A stretch of 64,000 nucleotides of DNA, taken from contig NC_065570.1 of NCBI RefSeq assembly GCF_937616625.2, positions 35,719,665 through 35,783,664 on the forward strand, read 5' to 3'. Below the pieces are notes generated by a model. It searched no databases. It was not told where the DNA came from and was given only the letters and a program-made list of their open reading frames with translations. The DNA comes from Mercurialis annua. Lineage: Eukaryota > Streptophyta > Magnoliopsida > Malpighiales > Euphorbiaceae. The position numbers and the translations under genes were made by a program. Shown piece by piece: positions 9,799 to 22,244 of this stretch (position 1 is the stretch's first letter; each line of letters opens with the position of its first letter).

Positions 9799-12700
9799 TC
9801 ACTTTTCTCGCAAACTTGGCGTAATATAACCTAACCATGCTTAGGTAATCGGAACGACGCGTTAAAGAGACTTGAAACGCGACATACCAACCTAGCAACA
9901 CTGTTCACGCACACATTGCGTAATATAACCTAACCATGCTTAGGTAATCAGAACGACGCGTTAGAGAGACTTGTGACGCGACATAAGAATGGGAATCGAA
10001 ACGACGCGTTAAAGAGACTTGAGACACGACATACAAATCTATTGTCGCTTTTCATGCACAATTTAAGTAATATAACCAAACCATGCTTAGGTAATCGGAA
10101 CGAAGCATTAAAGACAATTGAGACACGACATACTAATCTAGCGTCACTTTACGCGCACACTTTGCGTAATATAACCTAACCATGCTTATGTTATTGGAAC
10201 GACGCGTTAGATAGACTTGTGACGCGACATACTAATCTAGCGTCAATTTTTACGCACACTTTGCGTAATATAAATCAAACATGCTTAGGTAATAGCAACG
10301 ATGCGTTAGAGAGAGTTGTGACGCGACATAAGCATGGTAATCGAAACGACGCGTTAAAGAGACTTGAGACCCGCCATACTAATCGAGCATCACTTTTTAC
10401 ACATACTTTGCGTAATATAACCTAACCATGCTTAGGAAATCGGAACGATGCGTTAAAGAGGCTCGAATAGCGACATACTAATCTAGCGCCAGTTTTCACA
10501 CACACTTTGCATAATATAAACTAACCATGCTTAGGTAATCGGAACGACGCGTTAAAGAGACTTGAGACGCGACATACTAATCTAGCGTCACTTTTCACGC
10601 ACAATTTGCGTAAAGTAACATAGCATGCATATGTAATCAGAACGACGCGTTAGAGAAACTTGTCACGCGACAATGGTAATCAAAACGACGCGTTAAAGAG
10701 ACTTGAAACATGCCATACTAATCTAGCGTCACTTTTTACGCACGCTTTGCGTATTATAACCTAACTATGCTTAGGTAATCAGAACGACGCGTTAGAGAAA
10801 CTTGTGACGCGACAATGGTAATTGAAACGACGCGTTAAAGAGACTTGAAACGTGCCATACTAATCTACCGTCACTTTTTACCCACGCTTTGCTTATTATA
10901 ACCTAACTATGCTGATGTCATCGGAATAACGCGTTAAAGAGACTTGAGACACGATATACTGTTCTAGCGTCACTTTTCAGGCACATTTTGCGTAATATAA
11001 CACCATGCTTTGGTAATCGGAACACGCGTTAAAGAGACTTGAGACTTGTAACGTGACATAAGCATGGTAATCGAAACGATACATTGAAGAGACTTGAGAC
11101 GCGCCATACTAATCTAGCATCATTCTTTACGCATACTTTGCGTAATATAACTTAACCATGCTTAGGTAATCATAACAACGCGATAAAGAGACTTGTGACA
11201 CGACATACTAATCTAACGATACTTTTAACGCGCACTTGGTGTAATAAAACATAACCATGCTTTGGTAATCAGAACGACGCGTTAAAGGGACTTGAGATAC
11301 GACATACTAATCTAGCGTCACTTTTCATGCACACTTTGTGTAAAATAACCTAACCATGCTTAGGTAATCGAAACAGCAAGTTATGGAGACTTCAGACACG
11401 ACATACTAATCTATTGTCACTTTTCACGCACACTTTGCGTAATATAACCTAATCATGCTTAGGGAATCAGAATGACGCGTTAGAGACACTTGTGACGCGA
11501 CATAAGCATGGTAATCAAAGCGACACGTCAAAAAAAACTTGAAACGCGCCATACTAATCTAGCGTCACTTTTTACGCACGCTTTGCGTAATATAACCTGA
11601 CTATGCTTAGGGAATCGGAACGACGCGTTAAAGAGACTTGAGACTCGACATACTAATCTAGTGTCACTTTTCACGCACAATTTGCGTAATATAACCTATT
11701 CATGCCTAGGTAATCGGAATACGCATTAAAAAGACTCGAGACGCGACATACTAATCTAGCGTAATTTTTCAGACACACTTTGCATAAAATAACCTAACCA
11801 TGCCTAGGTAATCGGAACGACGCGTTAATGAGACTTTAGACACGACATACTAATCTATTGTTACTTTTCACGCACACTTTGCGTAATACAACCTAACCAT
11901 GCTTAGGTAATCAAAATGACGCGTTCGACACACTTGTGACGCGACATAAGCACATTAATCAAAACGACGCGTTAAAGAGACTTGACACGCGCCATACTAA
12001 TCTAGCGTCACTTTTTACGTACGCTTTGCGTATTATAACCTAATTGTGCTTAGGTAATCGGAAGGACGCAGTAAAGAGACTTGAGAAGCGACATACTAAT
12101 CTAGCATTACTTTTCATGCACACTTTGCGTAATACAACCTAATCATGATTAAGTCATCGGAACAGCATGTTAAAGACACTTGCAATGCGACATACTAATT
12201 TATTATCACTTTTAACGCACACTTTGCGTAATATAACCTAGCCATGCTTTTGTAATCGGAACGACGTGTTCGAGAGACTTGTAACGTGACATAAGCATGG
12301 TAATCGAAACGATACGTTAAAGAGACTTGAGACATGCCATACTTATCTAACGTCACTTTTTATGCACACTTTGCGTAATATAACTTAACCATACATAGGT
12401 AATCGTAACAACGCGTTAAGGAGACTTGTGACGCAACATACTAATCTAGCGACCCTTTTACACGCACTTGGCATAATATAACATAACCATGCTTTGGTAA
12501 TCAGTACGACGCGTTAAAGAGACTCTAAACGTGACATGCTAATCTAGTGTTACTTTTCACGCACACTTTGTGTAGTATAACCTAACCATGCTTAGGTAAT
12601 CAGAACACGCGTTAAAGGGACTTGAGAGGCGACATACTAATATAGCGTCACTTTTCACGCACACTTTGCGTAAAATAACCTAAGCATGCTTAGGTAATCG

Positions 12701-14659
12701 GAATGACGCATTAAATAGACTTGAGATGCGACATACTAATCTATTTTCACTTTTCCCGCACACTTTACGTAATATAACCTAACTATGCTTAGGTAATCAG
12801 AACGACGCATTAGAGACACTTGTGACGCGATATAAGCATGGTAATTGAAACGATGCATTAAAGAGACTTGAAACGCGCAATACTAATCTAGTGTTACGTT
12901 TGACGCACGATTTGCTTTATATAACCTAACCAAGCTTAGGTAATCGGAACGACGCGTTAAAGAGACTTGAGAGGCGACATATTTATCTAGCGTCTCTTTT
13001 CACGCACATTTTGCGTAATATAACCTAACCATGCTTAGGTAATTGGAACGACGTGTTAAAGAGACTTGAGACGCGACATTCTAACCTAGCAACAGTTTTC
13101 ACGCACATAATGCGCAATATAACCTAACCATGCTTAGGTAATCGGAATGCCGCGTTAAAGAGACTTGAGACGCAACATACTAATCTCGTGTCACTTTTCA
13201 CTCACACTTTGCGTAAAATAATCTAACCATGCTTAAGTAATCGGAACGACGCGATTAAGAGACTTGAGACAAGACATACTAATCAATTGTCAATTTTCAC
13301 GCACATTTTGCGTATTATAACCTAACCGTTCTTTGGTAATCAGAACGACGTCTTAGAGAAACTTGTAACGTGACATAAGCATGGTAATCGAAACGACGCA
13401 TTAGAGAGACTTTTGACGCGACATACTAATCTAGCGACACTTTTAACGCGCACTTGGCGTAACATAACATAACCATTCTTAGGTAATCGGAACGACGCGT
13501 TAAAGAGACTTGAGACGCGGCATACTAATCTAGCGTAACTTTTCACGCACACTTTGCATAAAATAATCTAACCATGCTTAGGTAATCGGAACGACGCATT
13601 AAAGAGACTTGAGACGTGACATACTAATCTAGCGTCACTTTTCACGCACACTTTGTGTAATATAACCTAACCATGCATAGGTAATCGGAGCGACACATTA
13701 AATAGACTTAGGACGCACCATACTAATCAAACGACTTTTCGAGCACACTTTGCGTAATATAACCTAACCATGCTTAGGTAATCCGAACGACGCGATAGAG
13801 AGAATTGAGACGCGACATACTAATCTAGTGTCACTTTTCACGCACACTTTGCATAATATAACCTAATTATGCTTAGGTAATCGGAACAACGCGTTAAATA
13901 GACTTGAGTCACGACATATTAATCTAGCGTCAATTTCACGCACACTTTGCGTAATATAACCTAACCATGCTTAGGTAATCGGAACGACGGGTTAGAGAGA
14001 CTTTGACCCGACATAAACATGGTAATCGAAACGACGAGTTAAAGAGAATTGAGACGCGACATACAGATCTAGCGTCACTTTTCACGCACACTTAGCGTAA
14101 TATAACCTAACCATGCTTAGGTAATTGGAACGACGCGTTAAAAAGACGTGAGACGAGACATACTAGTCCATTGTCATTTTTCACGCACACTTTGCGTAAT
14201 ATGACCTAACCATGCTAAGGTAATCGAAACGACGCGTTAGAGAGACTTGTGACGCGTCATAAGCATGGTAATCGAAACGACGAGTTAAAGTGACTTGAGA
14301 CACGACATACTAATCTAGCGTCACTTTTCAGGCACACTTTGCGTAAAATAACCTAACCATGCTTAGGTAATCGGAACCACACGTTAAAGAGAATTGAGAC
14401 ACGACATACTACTCTAGCGTCACTTTTCACGCACACTTTGCGTAAAATAACGTAATCATGCTTAGGTAATCGGAGCAACGCGTAAAAGAGACTTGAGACG
14501 CGACATACTAATCTATCGTCTCTTTTCACACACACTTGCGTAATATAATCTAACTATGCTTAGGTAATCAGAACGATGTGAAACATGACATACTGATCTA
14601 GTGTAACTTTTCACACACACTTTGCATAATATAACCTAACCATGCTTAGGTAATCGGAA
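9799..14659 (+). repeat. Satellite array, forward orientation, block 1
   Basis: Tandem units of 99 bp with an interspersed 147-bp form. With TAATATAACC as anchor, starts fall at 9822, 9921, 10068 and 10167, giving 99, 147 and 99. Each unit carries CCTAACCATGCTTAGG, GACGCGTTAAAGAGACTTG, CGACATACTAATCTAGCG and CACGCACACTTTGCG. The 147-bp form has an extra 48 bp, a second ACGACGCGTT...CGACATAAGCATGG segment that looks like an internal partial duplication. Neighbouring units differ by many point changes, often C to T or G to A at CG. The MULE interrupts the array. Confidence 0.95.
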
Positions 14660-15195
14660 GGCTAATAATCACCCATGGCACCTCAAGTTTGGGGTTACGG
14701 GCGCTAAACCCCCTGATGTTTAAAAACGGGCGCTAAACCCCCTGACCTTTGAGGCGGCGCTCACAAAACCCCCTAAGACCAAAAAGCGCCGTTTTTTTCG
14801 TTTTTTTGTCGACGTGGCATCCAATTTCTCGTCCGGAAACCAACTGGCGGCGCCTGTCCCCCCTGCATGCATGTCTGACATCTGCTGCTTGTGTAAGAAT
14901 GTGTTAGTTGACTTTTTTCAAAAATAAAAAAACAAATGAAAAGTAACCGCGGTAATTTTTTATTTTCTCCCTCCTACTTTTCCTTTTCCCCACTCGCTCC
15001 CCCTCACTTTCCCTCACTTCCGTTTCATTTCATTTTTGTTTCAAATATTTTGTCCACTCTTCGTCTTCTTCGTTCATTTTCTTCGCTGACACTGACCTAG
15101 GGTTTGCTCCTTTCCCATTTTCGTTCATTCTTTCTCTTTTTCCTTGCATTGTTCCCCATTCTTCCTCCATTGTTCAACATTGTTTTCCATTTACA
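14660..15195 (+). repeat. Left terminal inverted repeat of the MULE (about 535 bp)
   Basis: Matches the complement of 22245-22777 almost throughout, with scattered substitutions and small indels; similarity fades after about 15195. The outer part has two copies of GGGCGCTAAACCCCCTGA (14699-14716 and 14728-14745, 29 bp apart). A CT-rich stretch precedes the transposase leader. In MULEs such repeats hold transposase-binding sites and promoters. A leader intron may start at GTAAGA (15314). Confidence 0.92.
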
Positions 15196-15417
15196 CCTTT
15201 GTAAAAAATATAAGTAAAATCGCTGAAAAACCTAACTAAAAGAGAACATTACTTCTGCAACAAAGAACAAGAAAGTGATTAAGGGAGTAGTTGAAGATTG
15301 TTTTTTGATAAAGGTAAGAAATTTAAAGTTACTCGCTATTTGATTTTTTGTGGGTTGGTTAGAAATTTTAACTCAACTATCATGTTGGCAGGTTTTTAGT
15401 TTGTGTGGCTGCAAAAA

Positions 15418-18400
15418 ATGAAGAGAAAAGGATTCAGAAGAGGAAAACGAAAAGAAAAGAGTAATTCCAGTAGAAGGACTCCTGGAACTCCTCGGTATGG
15501 CTTGATGGATAGTTCCAGCAGCGATGATGTTGTTGAAGCTATGCTTGTAGTCATTTTTATAGGACATTTTTTCTAAGAAATTGGCGGGGTTGATGACTAT
15601 TAAAGTTGATAAATTTGTAGGACCACTTAATTAAGAAACATGTCAAATTGTTTTTTTTAGAGATAAATTGGTTGATTGGTTTGGGACCATTTCTTTTTGG
15701 CTGTATATGCTTTTTGAATAATAGAATATGCTTTGTATGCTTGGTGATTGTGATAGTTGAGTTTTTAATATGTCTTTATGTGTTGGAACTGCTGTTTTAG
15801 ACAATTAAGTATTATTGTTTGTGTACTTAATGATGGTTGGTTGGTTTGTTGGTTGAATTTAGTGTTGCTTTTTTTTTTCTGTTTTCAATTTCCCCTGCAG
15901 ATTTAAATTGTTTTACCATCAACTTACACATTGGCGGGGAACTTGGGGAGTGGGGATATCATAATGGGGAAGTGAAGAGTAGGGTATATAACCTTGATGT
16001 CATTACAATGGGTAAGTTTGATAAATGGGTGGCAAAACTGTTACCCAAGAAGCTTGTTGACTACCATTGGAAAGAGACAGCCGTAGAATATAACGTGGGG
16101 ATAAAACCAATTAGCCATGAGGATGATTTTATGGAAATGGCTAGGGCTGGGGCAAAGGCGGGGAGTGTTGAGGTGTACGTTAGGGTGTACTCCGTTGGGG
16201 ATGTTAGGAAATTAAAGCCTAAGAGAAGTCCTAGTCCTCCCCCTCTATCAGCAGTTGTCTTAGAGGAAATTGAAGAAGCGAAGGACAGTTTCAGTTATCC
16301 TAGTCTGGGCCTGGTGTTGAGTCAGGAAAATTGGGAGAAGCATGGGGATCGTGGCTTCAGAAAAAAGGCGCCAGGTGCGATTAGAATGGTGCAAAGTCAG
16401 GGGCCAGGGGTGAAAACTTAAGGGAGCCAGGGGCCATGGTTGAGAACAAGGTCAACAAGTCAAGGACCACTAATGATTCAAGGTCAATGGGAACCTGAAC
16501 CCCCCCCCCCCTCCGTACACAGCCGTTGGTGATTCAGAGGTTCGACAGTGGATGAAAAAGACTATGGAAGATCTGATGAGGGTGGGGCCTAGTGAGGGCC
16601 AAAATCTAACTGAGAGGTTTGAGGAGGTGCAAAATGAGGGGCTGAACAAGGGGCTAAATGAGGGAGAAAATCAAAATGTGAATGAGGGGCTAAATGAGGA
16701 GCTGAACGAGGGGCAGAAAGATGGGGTGAGTGAGGGCAAAATAGAGGGGCCAAATGACGACAAGCATGGGCAGATGGGAATAGATGAGGTTAGTGAGGGG
16801 CTTTATGATGGGTTACCTGCTACTGATGGGATGTGGAACGAAGGGGACCTTGGTGAGGTCAATCAAGAAGCTAATCAGAGGGGCTCTGCTGGTGATGACC
16901 AATGGGAACCTGAGAGGCCAAGTCAGGTTGAGGACCAGTGGCAAAAATGGGGGAACTTCGATGAGTTGTTTGATGGCCTTTCAGCTGAGCTTCGGGTGCT
17001 ATTCGAAATGCCCAGTGAAAGAGAGAAGGATGTTCCTGAGGGGGCTGTAAATGAAGAGCATAATGTGCCAGAGGCTGGGGCTGTAAATGAAGAACAGAAT
17101 GTGCAAGAGGAAGGGGGCATGTGGATGCAGAGCAGAATGTGCAAGAGGAGGGGGGGCCTGTGGATGAAGAGCAAGATGACGGGGGGCATGTGGATGATGC
17201 ATTTGACCCCGATATTGATGATTACATAGTTGACCCCAATTACAATGTATGGGATGATGACGAAGATCTCTTGACAGAGCTGAGATCAACAGGCCAACTA
17301 GACGGAGAGTCATCAGTTCCAGTCAATGGGGATGAACACGATGTTCAATCAACACAGAGGTCAGGTGGCAGACCAAGGGGTAGTTCACAGCCAGAATTTG
17401 GGCCAGGTGGTGTAGAAAGAACCATAAATCCGGATTTGAATGAAGCTGAGTTGGACTATATTGCATCGGATGACAACAACAGAGCCTCTGATTCTGATGG
17501 CCAAACTGGTACGCGGTTTAACAGGTTTGATGAGCAGGCTGCGAGAGCCAATCCCTCGTTCACTGAAGGAATGTTGTTTGATAATAGGCACCAGTTCAAG
17601 ATGGCCTGTAGGGAGTGGGGCATAGTCAACAGGTATCAAGTTTGGTTCCCCACTAATGAGAAGACGCGGATTAGGTGCAAGTGCTATGTCAACTGTGGTT
17701 TTTTCATCTTCGCTTCAAAACTAGATATGGCAAATCCGGAAGACGAGACATTCCAAGTGAAGAGCTTTTTCTTGGAACACACTTGTCCTAAGAGGACAGC
17801 CAACTTCCACGTCACAAGTGCGTATCTGGCAGATAGTTTTTTGGAGGAGTTCAGAAACAATCCCGACTATACCCCTGAGCAGTTTAAGGGCAAGATCCAA
17901 AGAGAGCTGAAGCAGAACATCCCTCTCCAGAAAGCAAGAAGAGCTAAGAGGATGGCATTGGATAAGTTGGAGGGGGATGAAGATGGGCAGTATCAGAAGA
18001 TGTATGACTACAGGAGGGAGGTCCTTAAAACAAATCCTGGCAGCACTGTCGAGTTTAAAGAGCCGAGAGGGAAATTTCAAGGCATGTATGTCTGTTTTGA
18101 TGCGATGAAGCAGACTTTCAGGAATGGCCTTAGGGAGATTGTGTGCCTTGGCGGTTGTTGGCTCAAGGGAAAGTATGGGGGTCAGTTGCTTTCTGCAACC
18201 GGTATTGACCCGAATGATTGCATGTACCCCCTTGCAATGGCGTGGGTGAAGGTGGAGAACACAGAGTCTTGGACGTGGTTTATGGAGCTGCTGAAGTCGG
18301 ATCTGCACTTGGGCAACAACACAGTTTTTATGTCTGATAAACAGAAGGTAATTACTTTATCGCAGCAGCTTGTTTTGTTTCTTGCTGAGTATAATGTGCA

Positions 18401-19879
18401 GTTGATGTTAGTAAAAACTCTAGGGATCTCAGTAGATGACAAATTCATAGTTAAAGGTCCACACTTAAGGAGTTTAGAATGTTTAGTGTCCACTGCTGAT
18501 TTAAAATGTGTAGTCCAGGGTCCATAGTTGATCATTCTATTATGTCTGATAAACATGCAGGGATTGGTCAACGCCGTGAAGGAGTTGTTTCCCTATTCTA
18601 AGCATAGGTTCTGCTGGAGGCATCTGTGGTCAAATTATAGGTCCACATTTCACCATCAACACTTGAAGCCTCTGATATGGAACATTGGGATAGCTTCTTA
18701 CAAATCCAAATATGTTGCGGCAATGAAGGTTTTGGAAGACAGCCATGCAGAGGCATACGAGTGGATTAGTGCTAGACCAAGAGTGCATTGGTCTAGGTAC
18801 TATTTTGGTACAGAAGTGAAGTGCGACATTCTCCTCAACAATCTGGCCGAGGCGTTGAACAAGTACATCCTGGCTGCCAGAGTAAAACCAATTTTGACCA
18901 TGTTCGAAATGATCAGAACCCAGCTCATGAAGCGGATAAGTGACAAGGAAATTTTGGGGAGTAAATTTCAGACTGATGTGTGCCCTAAAATTTTAAAAAA
19001 GCTTGACAAGATCATCGATGAGGGATGGAAGTACACCGCAACCCCTACCGGCGGCCCACAAGTTCAAGTTAGTGGTCCCGGGGGGCAGTTTGTGGTGAAT
19101 TTTCCTGAAAGAACTTGCACCTGTAGAAGATGGGACCTAACTGGGATTCCATGCGTGCATGCGTGTGCTGCTATTCATGAGAACAATGAACACCCACAGA
19201 GGTACGTTGATGACTGTTATAGCAAAGCGGTGTACGAGCGAGTTTATAGCTTTGTTATCAACCTCATGAATGGGTCTGATATGTGGGAAACAGACCCAAA
19301 CCCCTTCAATATCATACTCCCACCCTCACCAGTGCAACAAAAAAAGAGAGGGAGAAAGGCAACGGTAAGGCGACTGGAGGCTGAGGAGCTTGTAAAGCAG
19401 GCTGCCGAGAAAGCAAGCGAAGCACAAGCGACGAGGGCCAAGTTATCACGCAAGGGGCGTCAGCGAATTAAGTGTAGCGAATGTGGACAGTTTGGCCACA
19501 ATATCAGGAAACATTTAAAGGAAAGAGGTCAAGCTTCGGGTGGAGGTGAACAGCAACCATCTGTAAATGAAGGTGAAGGACCAATGGCAGAAAGTGAAGT
19601 ACAGATTCCCGACGTAAGTAACTTTCTGAAATTTTGGTTGCCTGTGTAAGTACAATCTCCCTTCTAATTGTGTTTTTGTTATAGGCTACTACTGAAGTGC
19701 CGCATGCGTCCCAAGCACACCAGACATTGCCATCTGAAACAGAAGCTGCTTGTAATCTGGACAGCCAAACGAGTGCAGTTGATGATGGTGCTCCACCCAA
19801 AAGACAGCGCAAGAAGAGTGGTACAGATGCGTCTGAAAGATACAAGGAACATCTGAGGAAAAGACCTAGGCAGGGCTAG
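15418..19879 (+). pseudogene. MuDR-type transposase with N-terminal PB1-like domain, damaged
   Basis: Likely coding parts: a basic start (ATG 15418, MKRKGFRRGKRKEK), then 15901-16421 (PB1-like: LHIGGELGEWGY, FDKWVAKLLPKKLVDYHW, AGAKAGSVEVYVR), 16552-18347, 18561-19613 and 19685-19879. Two introns are clear: 18348-18560 (DKQK|GLVNAV) and 19614-19684. Domains in order: PB1-like; acidic NEGLN-rich linker; MULE transposase core (GCWLKGKYGGQLLSATGID, WTWFMELL, FMSDKQK); SWIM zinc finger (CTCRRWDLTGIPCVHA); zinc knuckle CSECGQFGH with His, not Cys, in the last position; basic tail (PPKRQRKK). Damage: a one-base loss in a G run near 17111-17117, a run of Cs near 16500 between frames, and Gly (18150-18152) where LDGC-type family members carry the first DDE Asp. 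The start and the PB1 exon's upstream splice are uncertain. It would cut and reinsert the element. Confidence 0.87.
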
Positions 19880-19937
19880 ATTTCTTTTGTGCCTAGATAA
19901 TGTTGATTTCATTCTTCATATTTAAAAAAACAAAGCT

Positions 19938-20791
19938 ATGTCTGATAATATAGTTCGTTCATTTAATCTTGAAGTTATGGATTGCCCCATCTGCTGCGAA
20001 CCGTTAATTCCTCCAATTATTCAGGTTTTTGACATTTCATTTATATGTTTTCATTTTTGGAACTTTTAGATTAGTTTATTGTTTATCATATAACAGTTTA
20101 TTTTCTTCAGTGTGAGAATGGCCACACAACTTGCAGCACATGCTCTATGAAGGTTAAAAATTGCCATTCTTGCACTTTGCCCATAGGATCAATGAGAAAT
20201 CGGGCAATGGAAGCGGTCGTGGACGCTGTTACAGTGTTTTGCCATAACAAAATTTATGGATGCACTGAAAGCTTCAGTTACGACGCAAAGACGAAACACG
20301 AGAAGTATTGTTCCTTCGTAGCGTGTTCATGCCCGCTTCCAGACTGCAACATCAAAGGATCGTCCAAAATGATTTATGGTCACAGCAAAGAGATGCATAC
20401 AGATTCGTTTATACCATTTCATTTTGGACGTAGATTCGGTGTTTCTCTGAACTTGGATGATAGGGGCTTACTTCTCCAAGAGGACACATCAGACACTGTG
20501 TTTGTTTTGAACAACACAACGTCTTCTTATGGGAATATTATAACTGTGTTTTGTCTGGGACCAATGTCAAACAGACGCTGCCCTTATGACATCGAAATAA
20601 AATTTACCGAATCCTCCGTTGACAGGTTTCATTCTTCTACGAAGAATTTTCAAGACACCAACAGTTACTACCGTTCGTTGACAAGGTTACTTATTGATAG
20701 TAGTGATCGTGATTTTTTTCCTGACGGGTTGGTAAAGATGGAGTTTTGTGTATGTCGATCATGGGAGTTTGGTTCGGAGGATGACATATAA
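19938..20791 (+). CDS. SINA-type RING E3 ubiquitin ligase carried by the MULE
   Basis: Two exons, 19938-20024 and 20111-20791, join in frame (PPIIQ|CENGH) and give about 255 residues with no break. The intron has GT (20025) and TTCTTCAG (20110). A C3HC4 RING spans residues ~16-50 (CPIC, CENGH, CSTC, CHSC). A SIAH-type zinc finger follows (CHNKIYGC, HEKYC, CPLPDC, HSKEMH), then the start of the beta-sandwich substrate domain (FGVSLNLDDRGLLL). Plant SINA-like proteins are usually nearer 300 residues or longer, so the C-terminal half may be short. The family attaches ubiquitin to targets, often transcription regulators. The gene starts 59 bases after the transposase stop in the same direction. 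It may be captured host sequence, or a long-term MULE gene; its intact frame beside a broken transposase is notable. Confidence 0.85.
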
Positions 20792-21358
20792 TGACGAGGA
20801 TGCTGCCCGAAGTCAAATTGTAGGTCTTGATGATATATTAAGTTTTTGTGTAGTAACTTTGTTTAGAAACTGAGAATATATAAGTTAGTTTTTTTGTAGT
20901 AACTTTTTCTATTTGTTTGAATATGTAAGATCAATATGTGTTTTAAAATAGACGTAATATACTAATTATTGTATGTGTCTTAAAATATTATTTCAAGGGT
21001 CTTTACTTGATTACATAATTCAAGATCAGGGTCCTTGGTTGAACAAGTAAATAAAGTTTAAGGTCCACAAGTGAACAACGGTCATAAAGTTCAGGGTCCA
21101 CATATGATCGTTAAGTTTAGCTTCCTAAAAACCAAACCAACCAACACGTACTTTTCAATAACATTTCAATAACGACCAATACACAATAATAAACGGGAAT
21201 ATAAGCAAACAAACAATATTTTTCCAACATTTTATCAACCAGCGCAAAAATACAAATTCTCAGTATTAATACAAATTGCAAAATAAATATTAACATAAAA
21301 GGTTACAACTGTTGATCCATAACTTTGCACAAAAAAGGCAACTCAAGTGTGTCAACCT
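20792..21358. other. AT-rich gap between the two convergent 3' ends in the MULE
   Basis: No gene seen. It probably contains both 3' UTRs and polyadenylation sites. From about 20995 to 21120 the phrase GGTCC(A/T) followed by a short A/T-rich run recurs three to four times. Similar phrases occur in the transposase intron at 18430-18550, which suggests a small degraded shared repeat. Confidence 0.6.
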
Positions 21359-22189
21359 TCAGTCTGAACCACCAGACTGCTTCTTCTCCAGGGGTTCATC
21401 AACAACTTCACTTTGCAGCACCTCCACTGGTTCACCGGGACCTTCAATCTGCAGCACCTCGACTGGTTGACCAGGACCTTCAATCTGCAGCACCTCCACT
21501 GGTTCAACGGGACCTTCAATCTGCAGCACCTGCACTGGTTCAGCCTCAGCAACAGCCTGCAGCTCCAATGCATCATCCCCATCTTCAAGTTCTTTCAACT
21601 CAAATAATGTGTTTCCAGATACAGGCCTTAGGTTGCACACGTCATCACAGCTTAACTTCCTAACATACACATCAACACTACCATCTTGTGCCCCAGCCAG
21701 TGCCATGTCCATGACATGGTCATCATTTTCCATAGGAATTAATTCTTCAGTATACATGCCAGCCCACCTCCAATAATACATTAACAATCCCTGAACCTTC
21801 AATTCAAGTAACCACTTATCTAGACTATTTAATCCTATATCCTTAATATGAAATTTTCTGACAGCCACATCCTCATTAAAATAACCAAACCATTCAAAGT
21901 CTCCATTGTAGTTAAGAATAATTTTAAAGACCTCAAAAAAACATTCTTCACTAGGAGCTGCGCAAACCAACAAATTTAAAAACAAACAAACAATTTTCAA
22001 TTACTGAACAAGTAAAACCCAAACTGAAACAACAACCAATCACAAACTAGAAACAAAATACCCGCAAAAAACAACATCCCATAAAAAATCAACCCCAAAA
22101 TTCAAAATAATCAAAAAAAAATTAACAGAGACCAGAAAAATCATACCTTTTCGTTTCTTCCCTTCTCTTTCTTCTTTTCCCAATTTCAT
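21359..22189 (-). CDS. Stand-alone PB1-like protein with 12-residue repeats, convergent to the transposase
   Basis: Minus strand. Exon 1 is 22189-22147 (MKLGKEEREGKKRK plus one base, donor GTATGA). Exon 2 is 21957-21359 (acceptor GTTTGCGCAG). The phases join exactly and give 213 residues. Residues ~20-115 repeat the pattern of the transposase's PB1-like domain: FKIILNYNGDFEWFGY, LDKWLLELKVQGLLMYYW, MDMALAGAQDGSVDVYVRK. The C-terminal part has four 12-residue repeats (PVEVLQIEGPGE type; 36-bp DNA units starting near 21429, 21465, 21501 and 21537) and an acidic end. It reads inward from the right TIR, so that TIR would be its promoter, mirroring the transposase gene. PB1-type folds often pair with one another, so pairing with the transposase N-terminus is my inference. 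No catalytic motif is seen. Alternative: a decayed duplicate of the transposase 5' end, but the intact frame argues against it. Confidence 0.8.
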
Positions 22190-22244
22190 AGTTTTTTAGA
22201 TCCTATTTTCTGAAAATTAACAGAGACAGACAAGACAAAAATTT

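Noticed and set aside
9799..14659. CRISPR-like array
   Set aside because: The repeats are contiguous and diverged, with no unique spacers. This is a plant satellite.
16923..18571. Minus-strand open frames opposite the MULE transposase
   Set aside because: Shadows of the transposase exons. They show no domain and cross its well-supported intron.
20995..21120. A MITE in the MULE 3' gap, suggested by repeated GGTCC phrases
   Set aside because: I could not find matching inverted ends or a target duplication, so it is noted only as a degraded repeat.
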